Source of the DNA: Delphinus delphis
Taxonomy: Eukaryota; Chordata; Mammalia; Artiodactyla; Delphinidae
Reading direction: 5' to 3'
NCBI RefSeq assembly: GCF_949987515.2
Contig: NC_082684.1
Span: 20,141,701 to 20,205,700 of the forward strand
Length of the DNA: 64,000 nt
Below the pieces are notes generated by a model that saw only the letters and a program-made list of their open reading frames with translations, did not search any database and was not told where the DNA came from. Positions 22,435-34,835 of the stretch are shown here, piece after piece. Within the stretch, counting starts at the first letter, position 1. Each line of letters begins with the position of its first letter. The position numbers and the translations under genes were made by a program.

Positions 22435-23170
22435 ATAATCATTTATCCATTATCAAACATTTATTGAGTCCCTGATATGAGTCTGGCCTGCTTCCAGATA
22501 CTAGAAATGCACTAATGGGCAAGGTAAAGTTCATGTTTTAAATTAATTAGACAGGGAGACCCTTAGACTTTATAAGCAAACCAAAACCATATCTGAAAAG
22601 TTTCCAGGATAAGACATCAAAACGTAAGGACAACCAATCACAAACGGTCAACTAGGTTTTCCAAAATAAGACAACCACTTAAGCTATAGCTAGTCAAATA
22701 ATGTCATTGCTTTACTTCCACCTCCTCTTTACAAACATCTTCCCCTAGTTCCTGTGGGTAGAGTACTGCTAACCAATTCCAGTTTGAGCTTGGCACTGCC
22801 CTATTCAAATGGAAATTGGTGCAAATAAACACTTACAAATTTAATATGCCTCAGTTTATCTTTTAACAATGCTCTCATTATGCTTACATTCTTATATAAA
22901 CAAATAAGTAATTAACTTCAAAGCAATGACACAATTTCTAAAAATATAAAACAAATCAACTGGAGATAGGAAATCAGGGTTGGTTTTTAACTAGAGTAGT
23001 CAAAAAAAGAGGTGTCCCAAGAGATGACATTAGACTTGATATATAAATACTGAAAATGATGGGATTAATAAGTTATACTTTTTTAAGCAGACAGCCAAGG
23101 CTCATAAATGAGAATCATTATAGAGCATTTGAAGAACAGAAAGAGAAAGCATAACTGGAAAATAGATGAG
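22435..23170 (-). repeat. L2-type LINE 3' end, antisense, split by an LTR-like insert
   Basis: Antisense L2 terminus: caaacatttattgagtccct, then gatactagaaatgcactaat up to 22535. It resumes after the insert with ctctcattatgcttacattc, aaacaaataagtaa and gtgtcccaagagatgacatt. The insert occupies 22536-22867. Confidence 0.75.
22536..22867 (+). repeat. LTR-like insertion (possible solo LTR) inside L2
   Basis: About 330 bp interrupts a continuous L2. It has AATAAA at 22824-22829, 38 bp before its end, and terminates near cagtttatcttttaac, as expected of a retroviral-type LTR with a short R-U5. Possible 4-bp target repeats are catg/aatg, with one mismatch. I cannot name the family, and no internal retroviral gene is present. 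Confidence 0.5.
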
Positions 23171-26100
23171 GAAAAGTGGTGGGAGATAAACTCTGTGAAG
23201 AAAGGAGACTTCTAGGGGTCTTTCACATCAGGTAAGTCCAATAATAAAAGATTATGTTTTCAGCTCCCATATCTAGGAGAGTAACATATTATTATGCTTC
23301 TCTTTTTAAATAAGGTATTCTTTCTTATTTGTTTTTACCATTATATACCTACTGTTTCAAATTAAATAGAAAAAAAAAAAAGCAAACCTGATAGATTTAT
23401 AAGCACTTTTGTGTTGTTTCCAAGAAGAGAAAATTATGAGTTAGTACATTTTCCTAGTCCTCTTATATCTTTTCCTTGACCTTTTTGTCTCTCATTAAAT
23501 TTTCCTGTTCTTCTTTCATTAAGACCTCTCCATGGTTTTCCACATTTATTTTTAGTGAAAGATCTGGGATTCACTTTAAAGTGTAACTAAGTGATCAACA
23601 GCAGCTTAGGGTACTTCCAATCTTAGTATATGTATCTTAATAAAACCCCCAAATATAAACTAAAGATAAATTAGTCTTATAGGTAGAAACTCATACATGT
23701 CTCCTAAGTGATGGCAGCCTCTTGAACTTTTTCTAAGTCCCCGTTTGGAGTTGGAGACCTGAACTGGATGTGGGCACTAATAGAAGTCAAGGCTGATATG
23801 AGCATTAAGTTAATCTTTGTTATCATGGGTCATGACAAATATGAGCATTAAGGTAACAGTGTATCTCTGACAATGTTCATGTATACCATTTTGGATAAAG
23901 CCTCCTTCGCATTCTAGTATAAAACCATTAAATCCCAAAGTATAGATTTTTATGTCTTTTTTTTAACACATTCTAAGGCTGCATTAAACAGACGCCAGAA
24001 CTGTCTCAAGGAATTAAGCTTTTAGCATTTCACAAACCAGTGGAAATGTAGGAGATATTGTTGAGTACCTAAATTTGACCATAATCTCTGAATCTTTTTC
24101 CGTAGCAAACTTAACCCTTTGGCCCTTGGAGTATCTTACTTGATACAACCTGGCATCTAAACAAAAGTCACCTTACACTGAGTTATTTGAGTAAATTACT
24201 GGGGGACTTGGAGATTTGTGAGTAAGAAACTGTGTGTGTGCTTAATTCAAGCCACAATCATTGAGATTATATATCACAGAATCCAATGTTACAGAGACAT
24301 GTATGCTGCTGAGACCAGATGTCTTTAGTAATTTGCTGATATGTCTCTAACTCAGCAGTTTATAGATTTCTTGCTAACAATACTGTTCTCCTTCATATAA
24401 CACCTCCTCTCTCATTTCTCTCTTTTATATAAAACCTTATAAATAAAGTATATGGAAAAAGACAATTCACAAATCTCCATGTAGAACAATTAGGAATTAA
24501 TTGATTTACATGTCCCTCATTCAATATATAGCTCCTAAAATACATGTGTGACTACACCCCAAAGGTCTGCCTGGAATGTAATATGATAAGAAAATCTACT
24601 GTAAAATACCCAATAAATGGAAAAAGATGGAAAATAAATATTACCTGAAATAGTTATATTTCGCAAAGACATTTGTATGGAACACTTTCAAATGTAAAGC
24701 AGCTCTATTTTAGACCTGATTACTCCTTCTGGGTGCTAGTAATCATCTGAATAGCAGCTATTGCTCCTTAATAATGACCATTGCGGGGCTCTTGTTCAGT
24801 TCTCCTGTTCTCAAACACAATGCTCAGAATGTCAAAGTTGACTGTTTCATGAATAATTCAAAGCAGTCAGTTCCTGAATTGCCATTTGTGGTCCAGGGGT
24901 GGGTTACCATTCAAACTAGTTCACTGAGTAGCTCACCAGAACATGTTTGAAAATGAGCCAAGATTCTGGGTTTGTTTGTTTCTTTCTTTTTTCTAACAGT
25001 AAGATTGTGAAAAAGAAAGATAGTGGGCTCAGAATGGATGGACTTTCTTATGAAGAAAAGCTTTCAGACAGTAACACCATAAAGCAGTGCATGTAGATTT
25101 TTATATAAACAATCCCACTGCTTGTTACCCATGCTTTCCTCCCCAGATTCACTCCTATGAAAAATTCCCTGTCAGTGTCTCTTCATGACCATTTTCTCAA
25201 CCAAGGGTCTGTAGTTGCATGTCCAAGCTCAGCAACTGTAAAAAGCACTTACTGAAAAAGAAACCATTTCCAATAAAAGCAACAAGATTCGAGTGGATTG
25301 GCCAAGCCAATTTCTGTTTTCTGTAACTGCTCAGGTTAAAACAGTCCTTTTCCTATTTTTTTTTTCCTAATAGATTGAAAGCCTCCTTTTTAACGCTGAG
25401 CTATAGCAATGCAACCCAGTAAAAATAGTCAAGTGTTTTCTGTACAAACTTGTAATTTCCTTTTCTGTAAGGGTTATTTTGGAAATAGAATAAAGTTATA
25501 AATCAAGGAAAACTATTAGGTCTTCTTCTCCCTCAGCCTCTTCAACCCTAGTTAGTCTCATAACCTTAAATTCAAACAATTTGATAAAATTCAATTTAAT
25601 ATACTTTTATTAAGCATTTGATACCTAGGCTTGACTAGCATAAAATATAGTCCTTCATTTGAACATTTAAAAAAATCAGGACTATTTCAGGCAAAAAAAT
25701 CATTTTAGTTAGACTAAGACAAAAATAAAGCTAAAGATGAGGAAAAAAAGAACTTTATAGAATTAGGATACTGAGAGGTATCACAGAATATGAGGTAGAG
25801 TTCAATAATGAAGACCCATGAAGGCCAATAGGTCACTTCAACCTAAAAGAATAGAGTGCTGAGGGGTTTGAATGACTTCAGAATTTTCTTTCTCTTCTTT
25901 GTTTCCCTATGCTAGATGTTTTATTTATTCATTTATTTTCTCTTTCTGCAAACCAACCTCTTTTGAAGGGAAGAAAACATTGCTTTGACACCTGTCTGGA
26001 TTTACCTGTTTAGTTTCAATGTTCCAGGGAAGTGATTGATTGGCTTATCTATCATCAGGGGCCCATAAAATTTAAATCAGAGGAAGGGGAGTCAAGCAAA

Positions 26101-26377
26101 GACAACACAGCTCCTATGGAGAAGTTATGATTGACAGTAAAGGGGTGGTTACTCTCTGAAGGAAATATTATTGGTTACTGATGATAGCTAGAGAGCAAAG
26201 AGTGATAGGTATTCATGAGATGTTAAAAGATTAGCAGTCCATTGAAAAACACATTTGAAGTATGAGTTAAACTTAAGGGCAACTGAAAAAAAAAGAATTG
26301 TAAAATCAATCAAATCAACAATTACAGATAGTTTACTCCTAAAGAGACCAATTTTACTATAACAATATACTTCACAG
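23171..26377. other. 3.2 kb without recognised gene or repeat
   Basis: AT-rich sequence. I note a (GT) run near 24230 and a near-duplicated atatgagcattaag at about 23797 and 23840. There are no long open frames and no recognisable exon. Confidence 0.4.
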
Positions 26378-26390
26378 CCCAGATGACAAT

Positions 26391-26732
26391 TTTTTTAATT
26401 ATTTTCTTTATTTTTTGACTGCATTGGGTCTCAGTTGCAGCACACAGGATCTTCTTTGAGGCACGTGGGATCTTTCCTTGCAGCATGCAGTCTCTTAGTT
26501 GTGGTGCTTGAGCTTCTGTCTAGTTGTGGCATGCAGGTTTTCTCTCTCTAGTTGTGGTTCACGGCCTCCAGGGCATGTGGACTCTGTAGTTTGTTGCACA
26601 CAGGCTTTCTCATTGAGGCACACAGGCATACTTGCCCCACGGCATATGGGATCTTGGTTCCCCGACCATGGATGGAGACTGTGTCCCCTGCATTGGAAGG
26701 CGGATTTTTTACTACTGGACACCAGGGAAGTC
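26391..26732 (-). mobile_element. CHR-type SINE, long form, diverged
   Basis: On the minus strand it starts ggacttccctggtgtccagt; the tRNA-like block is at 26660-26732 and the poly-T at 26391. Flanks cccagatgacaat (26378-26390) and cccagacaat (26733-26742) look like a target duplication with a later 3-base loss. Divergence is clearly higher than in the other SINEs. An open frame across it is spurious. Confidence 0.92.
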
Positions 26733-26950
26733 CCCAGACAATAATTCTTAATAGTATAAATTTTCAAGGTATTTGGTCTCATTCTTTGCATCATATCAAC
26801 ACATGTGGCAGATGTGTTCATGAAACATGTAAAAAGCATAAGTCTCGTCTCAAAGTGTTGCCTCTGGGAACTTTAGAAATTATTCTGATAACAACAAAAA
26901 TCAAAATAGCTATCATTTATAGCTACTTTTTAGTTTGGATACATATATAT

Positions 26951-27140
26951 CAGTTACTGGCTGTGTGATCCTGAACACAAAGCCGAACTTCTCTCACTCT
27001 TTTATTTTTTTTCTATGAAATAAATATAGTAATATTGTCTCCCTCATAGACAGAGAGGAAAATTAAATAAGATGGTATATGTGTATGGTAATGAGGACTC
27101 TGGCATATAGTGAGCTCACAATAAATGTTATTTGCTCTGA
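26951..27140 (+). repeat. MIR-type SINE
   Basis: Full MIR order: ggctgtgtgatcctgaacac, ctatgaaataaatatagtaa, tctccctcatagac, ggaaaattaaataagatggt, tctggcatatagtgagctca, caataaatgttat. Confidence 0.88.
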
Positions 27141-27715
27141 TAATATTATGATATGGTAATGAAGATACTGATGATACAATAATATCATCCCTTAAATTTT
27201 GTTATTTTTCCATTTACGTCAAAGGAAAAACAAAAAGTCTAAAATATCTTTTAGGTTTCTTTTCTTTTAATGTGCATGTGTGTGTTTGTGTGCCTATGTG
27301 TGTGTTCATAAAGGCATCATTAGTTGAGTCTATTAAAAGCAAGCCTACATGAAGAAAAACATTTTAAAATTATTTGATAAAAATCACAAGGCTCCGGAGA
27401 ATTTGGAATGATAAAAATTTATTTTTCAACAAAAATCTCCTTTAAGCATTCATTATTAATATGACTGAAGTAGTGATGGGACAACTAAACATATTTCTTC
27501 CTTTCCTCATAAATAAATAAATAAATATATATATATATATATCTTTATATATAATGTTTTTAATAAATGTTTTTAATTTTAATGTTTTTAATAAACACTA
27601 GTCCTACAGAAGAATCTTTTTTCCATTTCCAGCCAATTACCAATACTAATAGCAATTGATTTTAATGGGGTTATTATGAATTCTGCTAATTGTCAATTAT
27701 TAGAAGGTATTTCAT
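27141..27715. other. AT-rich stretch with low-complexity DNA
   Basis: Contains (AAAT)n/(AT)n at 27511-27542 and a GT-rich run near 27275-27304. No gene or dated repeat is recognised. Confidence 0.45.
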
Positions 27716-27719
27716 AAAT

Positions 27720-28280
27720 ATCTAGAAGAAATGGGAGAGACACAGAAATAGTAAGGCAAGGTCCATGTCTTCAGGAAGTTTTCTAACACATTGAGAAGTA
27801 TTCTGTGTCAATCATCTGGATCTGAATATATGTGCTCAGAAGAAAGAATTCAACTGATATTAATGGAGAAATTATTTAAATGAAGAATGGAAGTCAAAAA
27901 GGCTATCATTGGCAAGGTGAGAGTTCAGTGTATAGAAGGGAGAATAGAGAATATTTAGAATAAGGAAATAAATATTATAAGCGAAGTCTTGAGTGCAGAA
28001 TCAAGCAAGGTAGCTGTAATAAGACTCACTCAAACATAAGTAAGTGGTGTGTAATAGCATGTAGTGGGAAATTAACTTGGTTTTATTGAAAAGCATTAGG
28101 TACAAAAGTTGTCAAAAATTGGAGGACTTTTGAATCATTTAGGTAGTGGCAGCAATTGAGATTTCTCAAGAAAGTAACTTCTAAAATTGGAGTACTGAGT
28201 ACCAGTTTGATTGGAGAGTATTTTGGAGGCAGACAAGTGAGGAAGTTATTTAGGTCTGAGTATAGTGATATAGTATAAGG
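27720..28280 (-). repeat. Possible L2-type LINE fragment
   Basis: Purine-rich sequence with words compatible with antisense L2 (aaggtccatgtcttcaggaa; gattggagagtattttggag). It is weak and needs profile alignment. Confidence 0.35.
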
Positions 28281-28890
28281 CATTATGTGGCTATTCTGTA
28301 TCTTCCTATCAACAATTATAATAATAGTAATTTAAATATGAGATTAATTTCCTCCCCATATTATATTCAGGTTCCTAAGAAAGCAAGACAACGATTACTT
28401 CAGCTATATGTGATCTTTATTTCTAAGAAGATTTATTTCCTAATTTATTGTATCTTTTTTAAACTTTCTACCCTGATGAACAACATAGAAAAAAACCTAA
28501 AAATTCTTATAAAACTTTCTATTAAAACAATAGAAATTCTTAATCTGTGTAATACTTTCCTCATGAAAATACCCTGGATAATTTTAATTTTTCTAATCCA
28601 TAGATCCTACCCAAGGTCAAGCTCTTCCAATCATGAATATCCAAAAGCCATCTTTTGAATATGTGAAATAATATAAGAAAACCCAGAATGCAAGGGCTTT
28701 AGAAATATGAGTAAATTAATGTCAAATTTAAAGCTGGAAAATTCACAAAATTATGTGACTTGACTAAGCAATATTACTCTAGATACATTAAGCTAAAATT
28801 TACTGATTTAACTACCTCATTCAATAGATGCTAAAATGAGGCAAACTACAATAGCTTAAATTATTTGCAACTTTTTTTCCAAATGAGAAG
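28281..28890. other. AT-rich stretch, nothing recognised
   Basis: A 123-codon open frame (28287-28658) is Ile/Lys/Asn-rich without a domain, as random AT-rich DNA translates. Confidence 0.4.
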
Positions 28891-28894
28891 ACCA

Positions 28895-29130
28895 CATGCT
28901 TCATTCAAAGATTCATTCAATAAACATTCTTTGTACCTGCTAAAACTCTAACAATGCATTTTAAGGCACTAAAATTATATATGTAAATAGACACGGTTCT
29001 CATACTTACACTTTAGTAGATATTATAAACAAGTAATGACACGTTCATAATATAATGATCATTTCTGATACAGGGCTACACCAAGATACTAGGGAAGCAC
29101 AAAGAGGGATTCATAATATCTTGAGTAGAT
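28895..29130 (-). repeat. L2-type LINE 3' end
   Basis: Antisense L2 terminus: attcattcaataaacattct, gacacggttctcatacttac, ttatagac-like spacing, aacaagtaatgacac, then atactagggaagcacaaaga. Confidence 0.65.
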
Positions 29131-30200
29131 AGAGAATGATGATTCTCTTTCAATTATGTGCACATTATTACAAAAGGAATTTGCTATGCATTGTAATCGT
29201 CTTCTGGAAGCTCCAAAGAATTTAACCACTGTAGTAAAACCATGTCCTTTAAAAAGTAGCACATAATTTCATGGTAAAGATCAAGGTCAAAAGAGGGACT
29301 GGAGAGTAACAAGTCTGCTTGTCACTTATTGAATGAATACAAACCATACAAACCAAAGTGAAATCGTGATCAAATTTTGCCTTCCAAATAATTATGCTTA
29401 AGAACAAACTTTGCTAACATTTTTACAAAAGTTTAAGGATGAAGAGAAAGAACTAAGAGGAGTAAATATCCAAAGACTAAATCTCTGTACCACATGTTTC
29501 TATTTAGCATCTTTTTTAAGAGCTACTGTGTGAATAGGTTTAGTTCTTGTATTCAATTCAAATGTGGCAATCACAAGTGAGTTTGTCCTATTTTATGTTG
29601 AATTCAATGCAAAAAATCTGAAAATATAAATAAGAGCTTGGAAGTTTAACACAGCAATTTTTGTTCTTTATTTTTATTAGCTTGACCTTATAGGCTTACT
29701 AAAGTAATTATTGTTTGTTAATTATGTACAAGTGAGTTATTATGGATCTATTTATTTAAGTTTAAGAGGTGAATAGCTTGTTTTATAATTGCTTAGTCTT
29801 AAAACATATGTTTTAAATAACGAGTATCTAATATAGCGTGCCTTATGATGGTCTTACTTAACTGCAGTCGTTAACTAAATAACAATTATGAGAAACATAT
29901 TTAGTGAATTAGAATCATCGTTTTTCCAATGACTATCTACAATGGTGGTTTAAGCTCATGTAACGTTTTTCTTTTGGGAAAACAGTAAGGCATAGTCATA
30001 CTACCTAGCTTATTCTATTACATCTCTAATAAATCTCACTTCAGATAATCTATCCCACCACAAATCAAAATTAAATAAATGGCCAGATCTGAGAAGATGC
30101 CTTTTGGAGACAGACATATCCATTGCCTGTAACTAGACCATGGTTCTGTTTATAACAGAGATGCCAATTCTATTTCATGATGTTTCTAATTCCATTCACT
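29131..30200. other. AT-rich stretch, nothing recognised
   Basis: No open frame over 60 codons and no repeat I can name. Confidence 0.4.
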
Positions 30201-30204
30201 ACCA

Positions 30205-30320
30205 CCAGAGTCTAAACTCTTGAAGGACACAGTTTAACATTTGTGTTATCTTTGTGCTTTTCACAGGGCTTGGAACAGTGCTTCAGACAGTAATCACTCT
30301 GTGTTTACAGAAATGAATAC
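30205..30320 (+). repeat. L2-type LINE 3' fragment
   Basis: aaactcttgaaggacacagt and cacagggcttggaacagtgc match the sense-strand terminal region of L2 ('gagggcagggac ... cctagcacagtgcctgg'). Confidence 0.55.
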
Positions 30321-30499
30321 CTGCCTTTTCCCAATATCATATATACCATTTAGACAGCTCGTTCTAGATAGCCACTCAGACAAAAGATAGAGAGCAAATA
30401 GTCATCATTGTCAGACTGGTCCCAGGTATATAAGCAAAGATGGAAATGGAATAGGATGATTGGGGTGATTTATTTAATGACTATAATAAGTATAGTAAG

Positions 30500-30645
30500 T
30501 CATCTGTTAATGTCCCCAAATAACCATATGGCAAAAAATTTTATAGATGATCAAACCTAAACTCAGAGAGATTGTCATCTGCCAAAGTACACAAAGTATA
30601 CCAGTAAACAAGTTTATCTGATTAGGATTTTAGTAATTAGAGAAA
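30500..30645 (-). repeat. MIR-type SINE fragment
   Basis: tccccaaataaccatatggc, ttttatagatgatcaaacct and aaactcagagagattg are the antisense MIR core. Confidence 0.7.
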
Positions 30646-30746
30646 AATTTTTTTTAAAAAAAGGATGATTTTGTGGCTCAGAAACAATAAAGTGAAAAAG
30701 GACACAAAGGGATTAAAGTAAGAAAATGGTGCATATGTTTTATACT

Positions 30747-31085
30747 TAAAAAAAAATTTTTCTTGGAGTATAGTTGATTTACACTGTTGTGTTAGTTTCA
30801 AGTGTACAACAAAGTGAATCTGTTATTCATATACATATATACACTCCTCTTTAGATTCTTTTCCCATATAGGCCATTACACAGTACCGTATTGAGTAGAG
30901 TTCCCTGTGCTATATAGTAGGTCCTTATTAGTTATCTATTTTATACATAGTAGTGTGTATATGTCACTCCCAGTCTCCCAGTTTATCCCTCCTCCCCGTT
31001 ACCCACTGGTAACCATAAGTGTGTTTTCTACATCTGTGACTCTATTTCTGTTTTGTAAATAAGTTCATTTGTACCCTTTAAAATT
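30747..31085 (-). mobile_element. L1 3' UTR fragment, 5'-truncated
   Basis: Minus-strand L1 3' end: ggagtatagttgatttacac next to the poly-T, ttttcccatataggccatta, ttccctgtgctatatagtag, then tcatttgtaccc. Only the 3' UTR inserted. It is diverged, older than copies 1-3. Confidence 0.85.
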
Positions 31086-31157
31086 ATAATTTTGGCTGCT
31101 ATGTAAATAGTAAATTGTGTAGGAGAGAGGCAAAAGTAGGAGAAACAGTAAGTAAGC

Positions 31158-31757
31158 AGAATTCTAGATGGCCCTGTAAACATTGCCCCTGGCCATTATT
31201 ACTATGATTATCTTCGTGCATGGCAAAAGAGATTTTCCATTTGTAATTGGAGTTACTAGTAAATGTTTCTTCAAATAGGGACATTATCTGGGCGAGACTA
31301 ATCTGTTCACATGAGCCCTTTAAAAACAGAGAGTTTTCTCTGGTTTACCACAAAAGGGCAAGTCATAAGTATGCAAACTATGAGAAGGATTTGACTTCTC
31401 TTTGTTGGATTAAAGATAAAGGGGGGTCATGTGAAAAGTAACACAGTTGGGTTTCCAGATGTTGAGAGCAGCTTATGGCTAACATCCAGCAAGGAAACCT
31501 GGACTTCATTCCTACAACCACAAGGAACTGAATTTTCTAACCACCTAACTGAGCTTGGAAGTGTATTCTTCCCTAAAACCTTCAGGTAAGAACCGAGTTT
31601 GATCAATACCTAAGTTTCAACTTTTGTGACTCTAAGTAGAAAAAACAGTTAGCCCTACCTGTACATCTGACCTATAGAACTGTGAGCTAACAAATGGGTG
31701 TTGTTTTAGATCATAAGTTTATGGTTATTTGTCACAGCAGCAATAGAAAACAAAGCA
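31158..31757 (+). repeat. MLT1-type LTR (ERVL-MaLR fossil), solo
   Basis: Nearly full-length LTR order: ttctagatggccctgtaaac, catggcaaaagagattttcc, tctgttcacatgagcccttt, gagaaggatttgac, ccagcaaggaaacctggact, ccacaaggaactgaattttc, tgagcttggaagtgtattct, ctgacctatagaactgtgag and gcagcaatagaaaac. The usual polyadenylation hexamer has decayed (aacaaa near 31688). No internal retroviral genes adjoin it. It abuts the L1 stub. Confidence 0.87.
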
Positions 31758-31879
31758 AAAGACAAGCAGGAATACCAATTACTGTCAATTATAGTAATCA
31801 TGGCCAAATATTTAGTTTGAACAAGAAACACAGCAGTAACACTGAAGATGATGTGAAAATGGTTGGGATATATTCTGGA

Positions 31880-32640
31880 AATAATAATTAAAAGGATTTG
31901 TTGATGAATTGAATAAGTGGAATGAGGAAAAGAGAGGAATCAAGTAAGCCTCTCAAGTTTGGGGTTGGAACAACTGGATAAAAGGCAATGTATTTTATTT
32001 TTATAGAAACCACTGAGCAATGATGGATTTTGCATTGCTTTGGGGGTCTGTATATTTTAAGATAATATTTTATATATTATAAATATATAAAATACTATTA
32101 TATTTAAGTAGTAATATCAAGCAATCAATTGGGTACTCTAGTCTGAATCCCAACAATGACTTGTGGCTAGACATGTAAATTTTTAGTGATCACGTTATAA
32201 AGAGTATTTAAAACTCTGGCACTGGATATGTTCACCCAGAGAGATAAGGTAAAAAGTCCAAGGCCTGTGTCATCCAATATCTAAAAATTTGGTGGAGAAA
32301 GCAGAATCATTAATTTTTATGAGAATAAAAAGGAGCTGCTAAGAAAGGTAAGTAAGGTAAAATGCAATGTCATGTAATGGACACCAGCAAATATTTCAAG
32401 ATGTAAGAAGACGTAAATGAGAACTGAGAATTATACATCCTATCTGAACACAAAAAAGACATTCAAAAGTAGTTTCAATAGAGTGATAGATATTGAAGGT
32501 AATTTGAAGTAGGTTGAAGAATTAATATAAATAAGTTTAGACCATTTGGTAGCTGAATACTTAAAGAAGTAATTCTGGGGAGGGTTCATGTAAACATGGT
32601 AGTAAATGAGACCCAAAGGAGAGTTTTATGAAATGTTAGT
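31880..32640 (-). repeat. L2-type LINE fragment
   Basis: Antisense L2 coding region: gaggaatcaagtaagcctct, tttggggttggaacaactgg (RC of the 'LGVILDS' area), tcacccagagagataaggta, aaggagctgctaagaaaggt and gtttcaatagagtgatagat, all in the expected order. An AT-rich run at 32055-32105 has expanded within it. Confidence 0.65.
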
Positions 32641-32724
32641 TTTCTTTGCCATATCTGCCAACATAGTTTTTTGAGTCATTATAAGAAAGAAGATTTGGAA
32701 TAGAGGAATCAGTATTGGAATAAA

Positions 32725-32925
32725 TGGTTTCAGATTTGAATTTCTGTGCTGCCATTTATCCTGTGATGTGTAGCAAATCCCTGGAATTGTCTGAGTTTCA
32801 ATTTCCACAAGTATAAAATAAGTATAATAATACCCAACTCAAAAAGTTCTTGTGGGATTAAAGGAGACTGATTAACACAGAACACTGCATGTAGTAGACA
32901 CTTAATGAATTGTCAATTTCATTTA
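32725..32925 (+). repeat. MIR-type SINE
   Basis: gtgatgtgtagcaaatccct, gagtttcaatttccacaagt, aaataagtataataataccc, tgtgggattaaaggagac and gtagtagacacttaatgaat follow the MIR layout. Confidence 0.82.
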
Positions 32926-34750
32926 GATATGTGGCACATGGTATTTCATTGAAAAAAAACCAAATTATTTGAGTCCTTATTATAATTGTTTTTTCTGCAG
33001 GAAAAAAAATATATCGTTTTTTTCGTATAAAAAGTCAAGGGAATCTAACCACAATTTTTTTTAAAAATTGATTCTAACATTGAAATTATATGCCCTCTTT
33101 GGACCCATATATACACATTCAGAAAGGAATCAAAGCTAGATAAATTTACCAAATCATTCCAAAATTCTGAGAAAGCACTTTAAATTAATATATATTATAT
33201 ATTTATATATATAATATATACATATATTACAAAGGCAATTTAGGAATGACAAATCTGGAATGGATGACACAAAGAAATTTTTTTCAGCAATTGAAAAGTT
33301 GGTTTAAAAACATACTCTCCTCTAGATCTACTGCTCTGAAAAAATTTATGAATAAAAATGTTTTAAAGTCCTTGGGATGGTTAGAAAATAGTTAACATGG
33401 CAGAAATAAATCCTCTGAGAGAGCACAATCATTAATTAAAACTCAAAAAGAAGACACTCCTAATATCTTAAAAATTGATTTTTTAGGATCCTTGGATTAA
33501 AGCATTTATGGTGCGTATTAAAATTTCAGTTTATCATCTATCTAGGACCTTTGAGTATTCTTATATTCCAGAAATAAGCTCATGCCACAAGTTGTGGGAC
33601 CAAGAAAGAGGAAAACTGGTGATGTCAACTTTGAATTATTCCAGGGACAGAATGATTTTCTCCTTTTTTCTCTAAATTTCACCATTATCTTCATCTGCAT
33701 TTGTTCAGTTGACACAGATTTGCAGCTGTACAAATCCCATGTGAAATGACCCTGACTTCACAAACCTGGGTAGAAGTTTATATTAAATACTACCACTGTG
33801 TTGACTGGCCAAACAGGAAAGCTTATTCTACGTGTGTAAAGTGAGATTTGAAATTGAATACAGTATTTATCTCCTAGTTAAGAGAAAACTCAAAAACACT
33901 CTTTGGAAAAAAATGCTTATTTATAAACACATAACATTCATCCTTAAACACTGGATAATATGCCATGCTTCACGTATGACATAAACATGTAAAATTTAAC
34001 TGATTCCTCTGAGATCTAGATTTCAATATCAAGTCAGTGGGCTACAAGTAACTTTCAGACCTAGAGCCAGACACCTTGAGATTTCTCTAGAAAACTGCCA
34101 CTTGTCATGATGGAACATTGATTAAAAACTTAATTTCTAAATGTGAAAAGAATTGAAATATTCTAAAATCAAAAGAGCTATGTGATATTACACTTGTGTA
34201 AGTAGAACAACCACTGTATTTTCATTTCAGAAGTTTATTGCCACACTCTCCTTGAATTTCTAAGCTGCTGCCAGAGAGGGAAGGCATAAAGGGGTAGAAA
34301 AGTAGTAGTCAAAAATCTTTGATAGACCAAAATCTGCCTGTAGGTATTATTTTGGAAAATCTGGAAAAATGAAAGAAAAACTACATGAATAATGCAGTAT
34401 TTGAATTTTGCTGTAACATTTATGAAGTAGGGAATGCTTTCATCATTAAATCTTTCTATTACAAACCACCTGAGTCTCTGAAATTCATCATGGCTATAGT
34501 CTTAGCACATAAACTGTCCCTCATAGTGGTGCCAGTCCCAGCTCTATCAAGAGATCACTGCTCTCAAATCAGTTTGGACTCATCTTAAAATGGGTGGAGA
34601 TCCAGGAGTAAATTCAGGCACTAATCTCCACTACAATAATGCAGAGAAACTTTTCATTCAGTTTTGTTGTTAGAGACAGCTTTGCTGATATATCAGTTTA
34701 AACCTCATTACCCTATGAAAATACCCAAAAACCCAAAACAAAGGATTAGC
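32926..34750. other. 1.8 kb AT-rich, nothing recognised
   Basis: Contains a TA-rich run at 33187-33230 (a self-complementary ATATAT cluster). Open frames stay under 70 codons without motifs. Confidence 0.4.
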
Positions 34751-34754
34751 TCTA

Positions 34755-34835
34755 TTCATTCAACAAACAGCACCAAAGTGTTGCCATGTTTCCAGCTCTG
34801 TGCTACTTGTTGAGACACAGATGAAGAAAAGAACC
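34755..34835 (-). repeat. Short L2 terminus
   Basis: ctattcattcaacaaacagc, gtttccagctctgtgctact and gacacagatgaagaaaagaa look like the antisense L2/MIR shared 3' end. Confidence 0.5.

Noticed and set aside
28287..28658. 123-codon open frame
   Set aside because: Composition is Ile/Lys/Asn-rich as in translated AT-rich DNA, with no domain or coding context.
31158..31757. Possible complete endogenous retrovirus
   Set aside because: Only a single MLT1-type LTR is present; no gag, pol or env sequence adjoins it.
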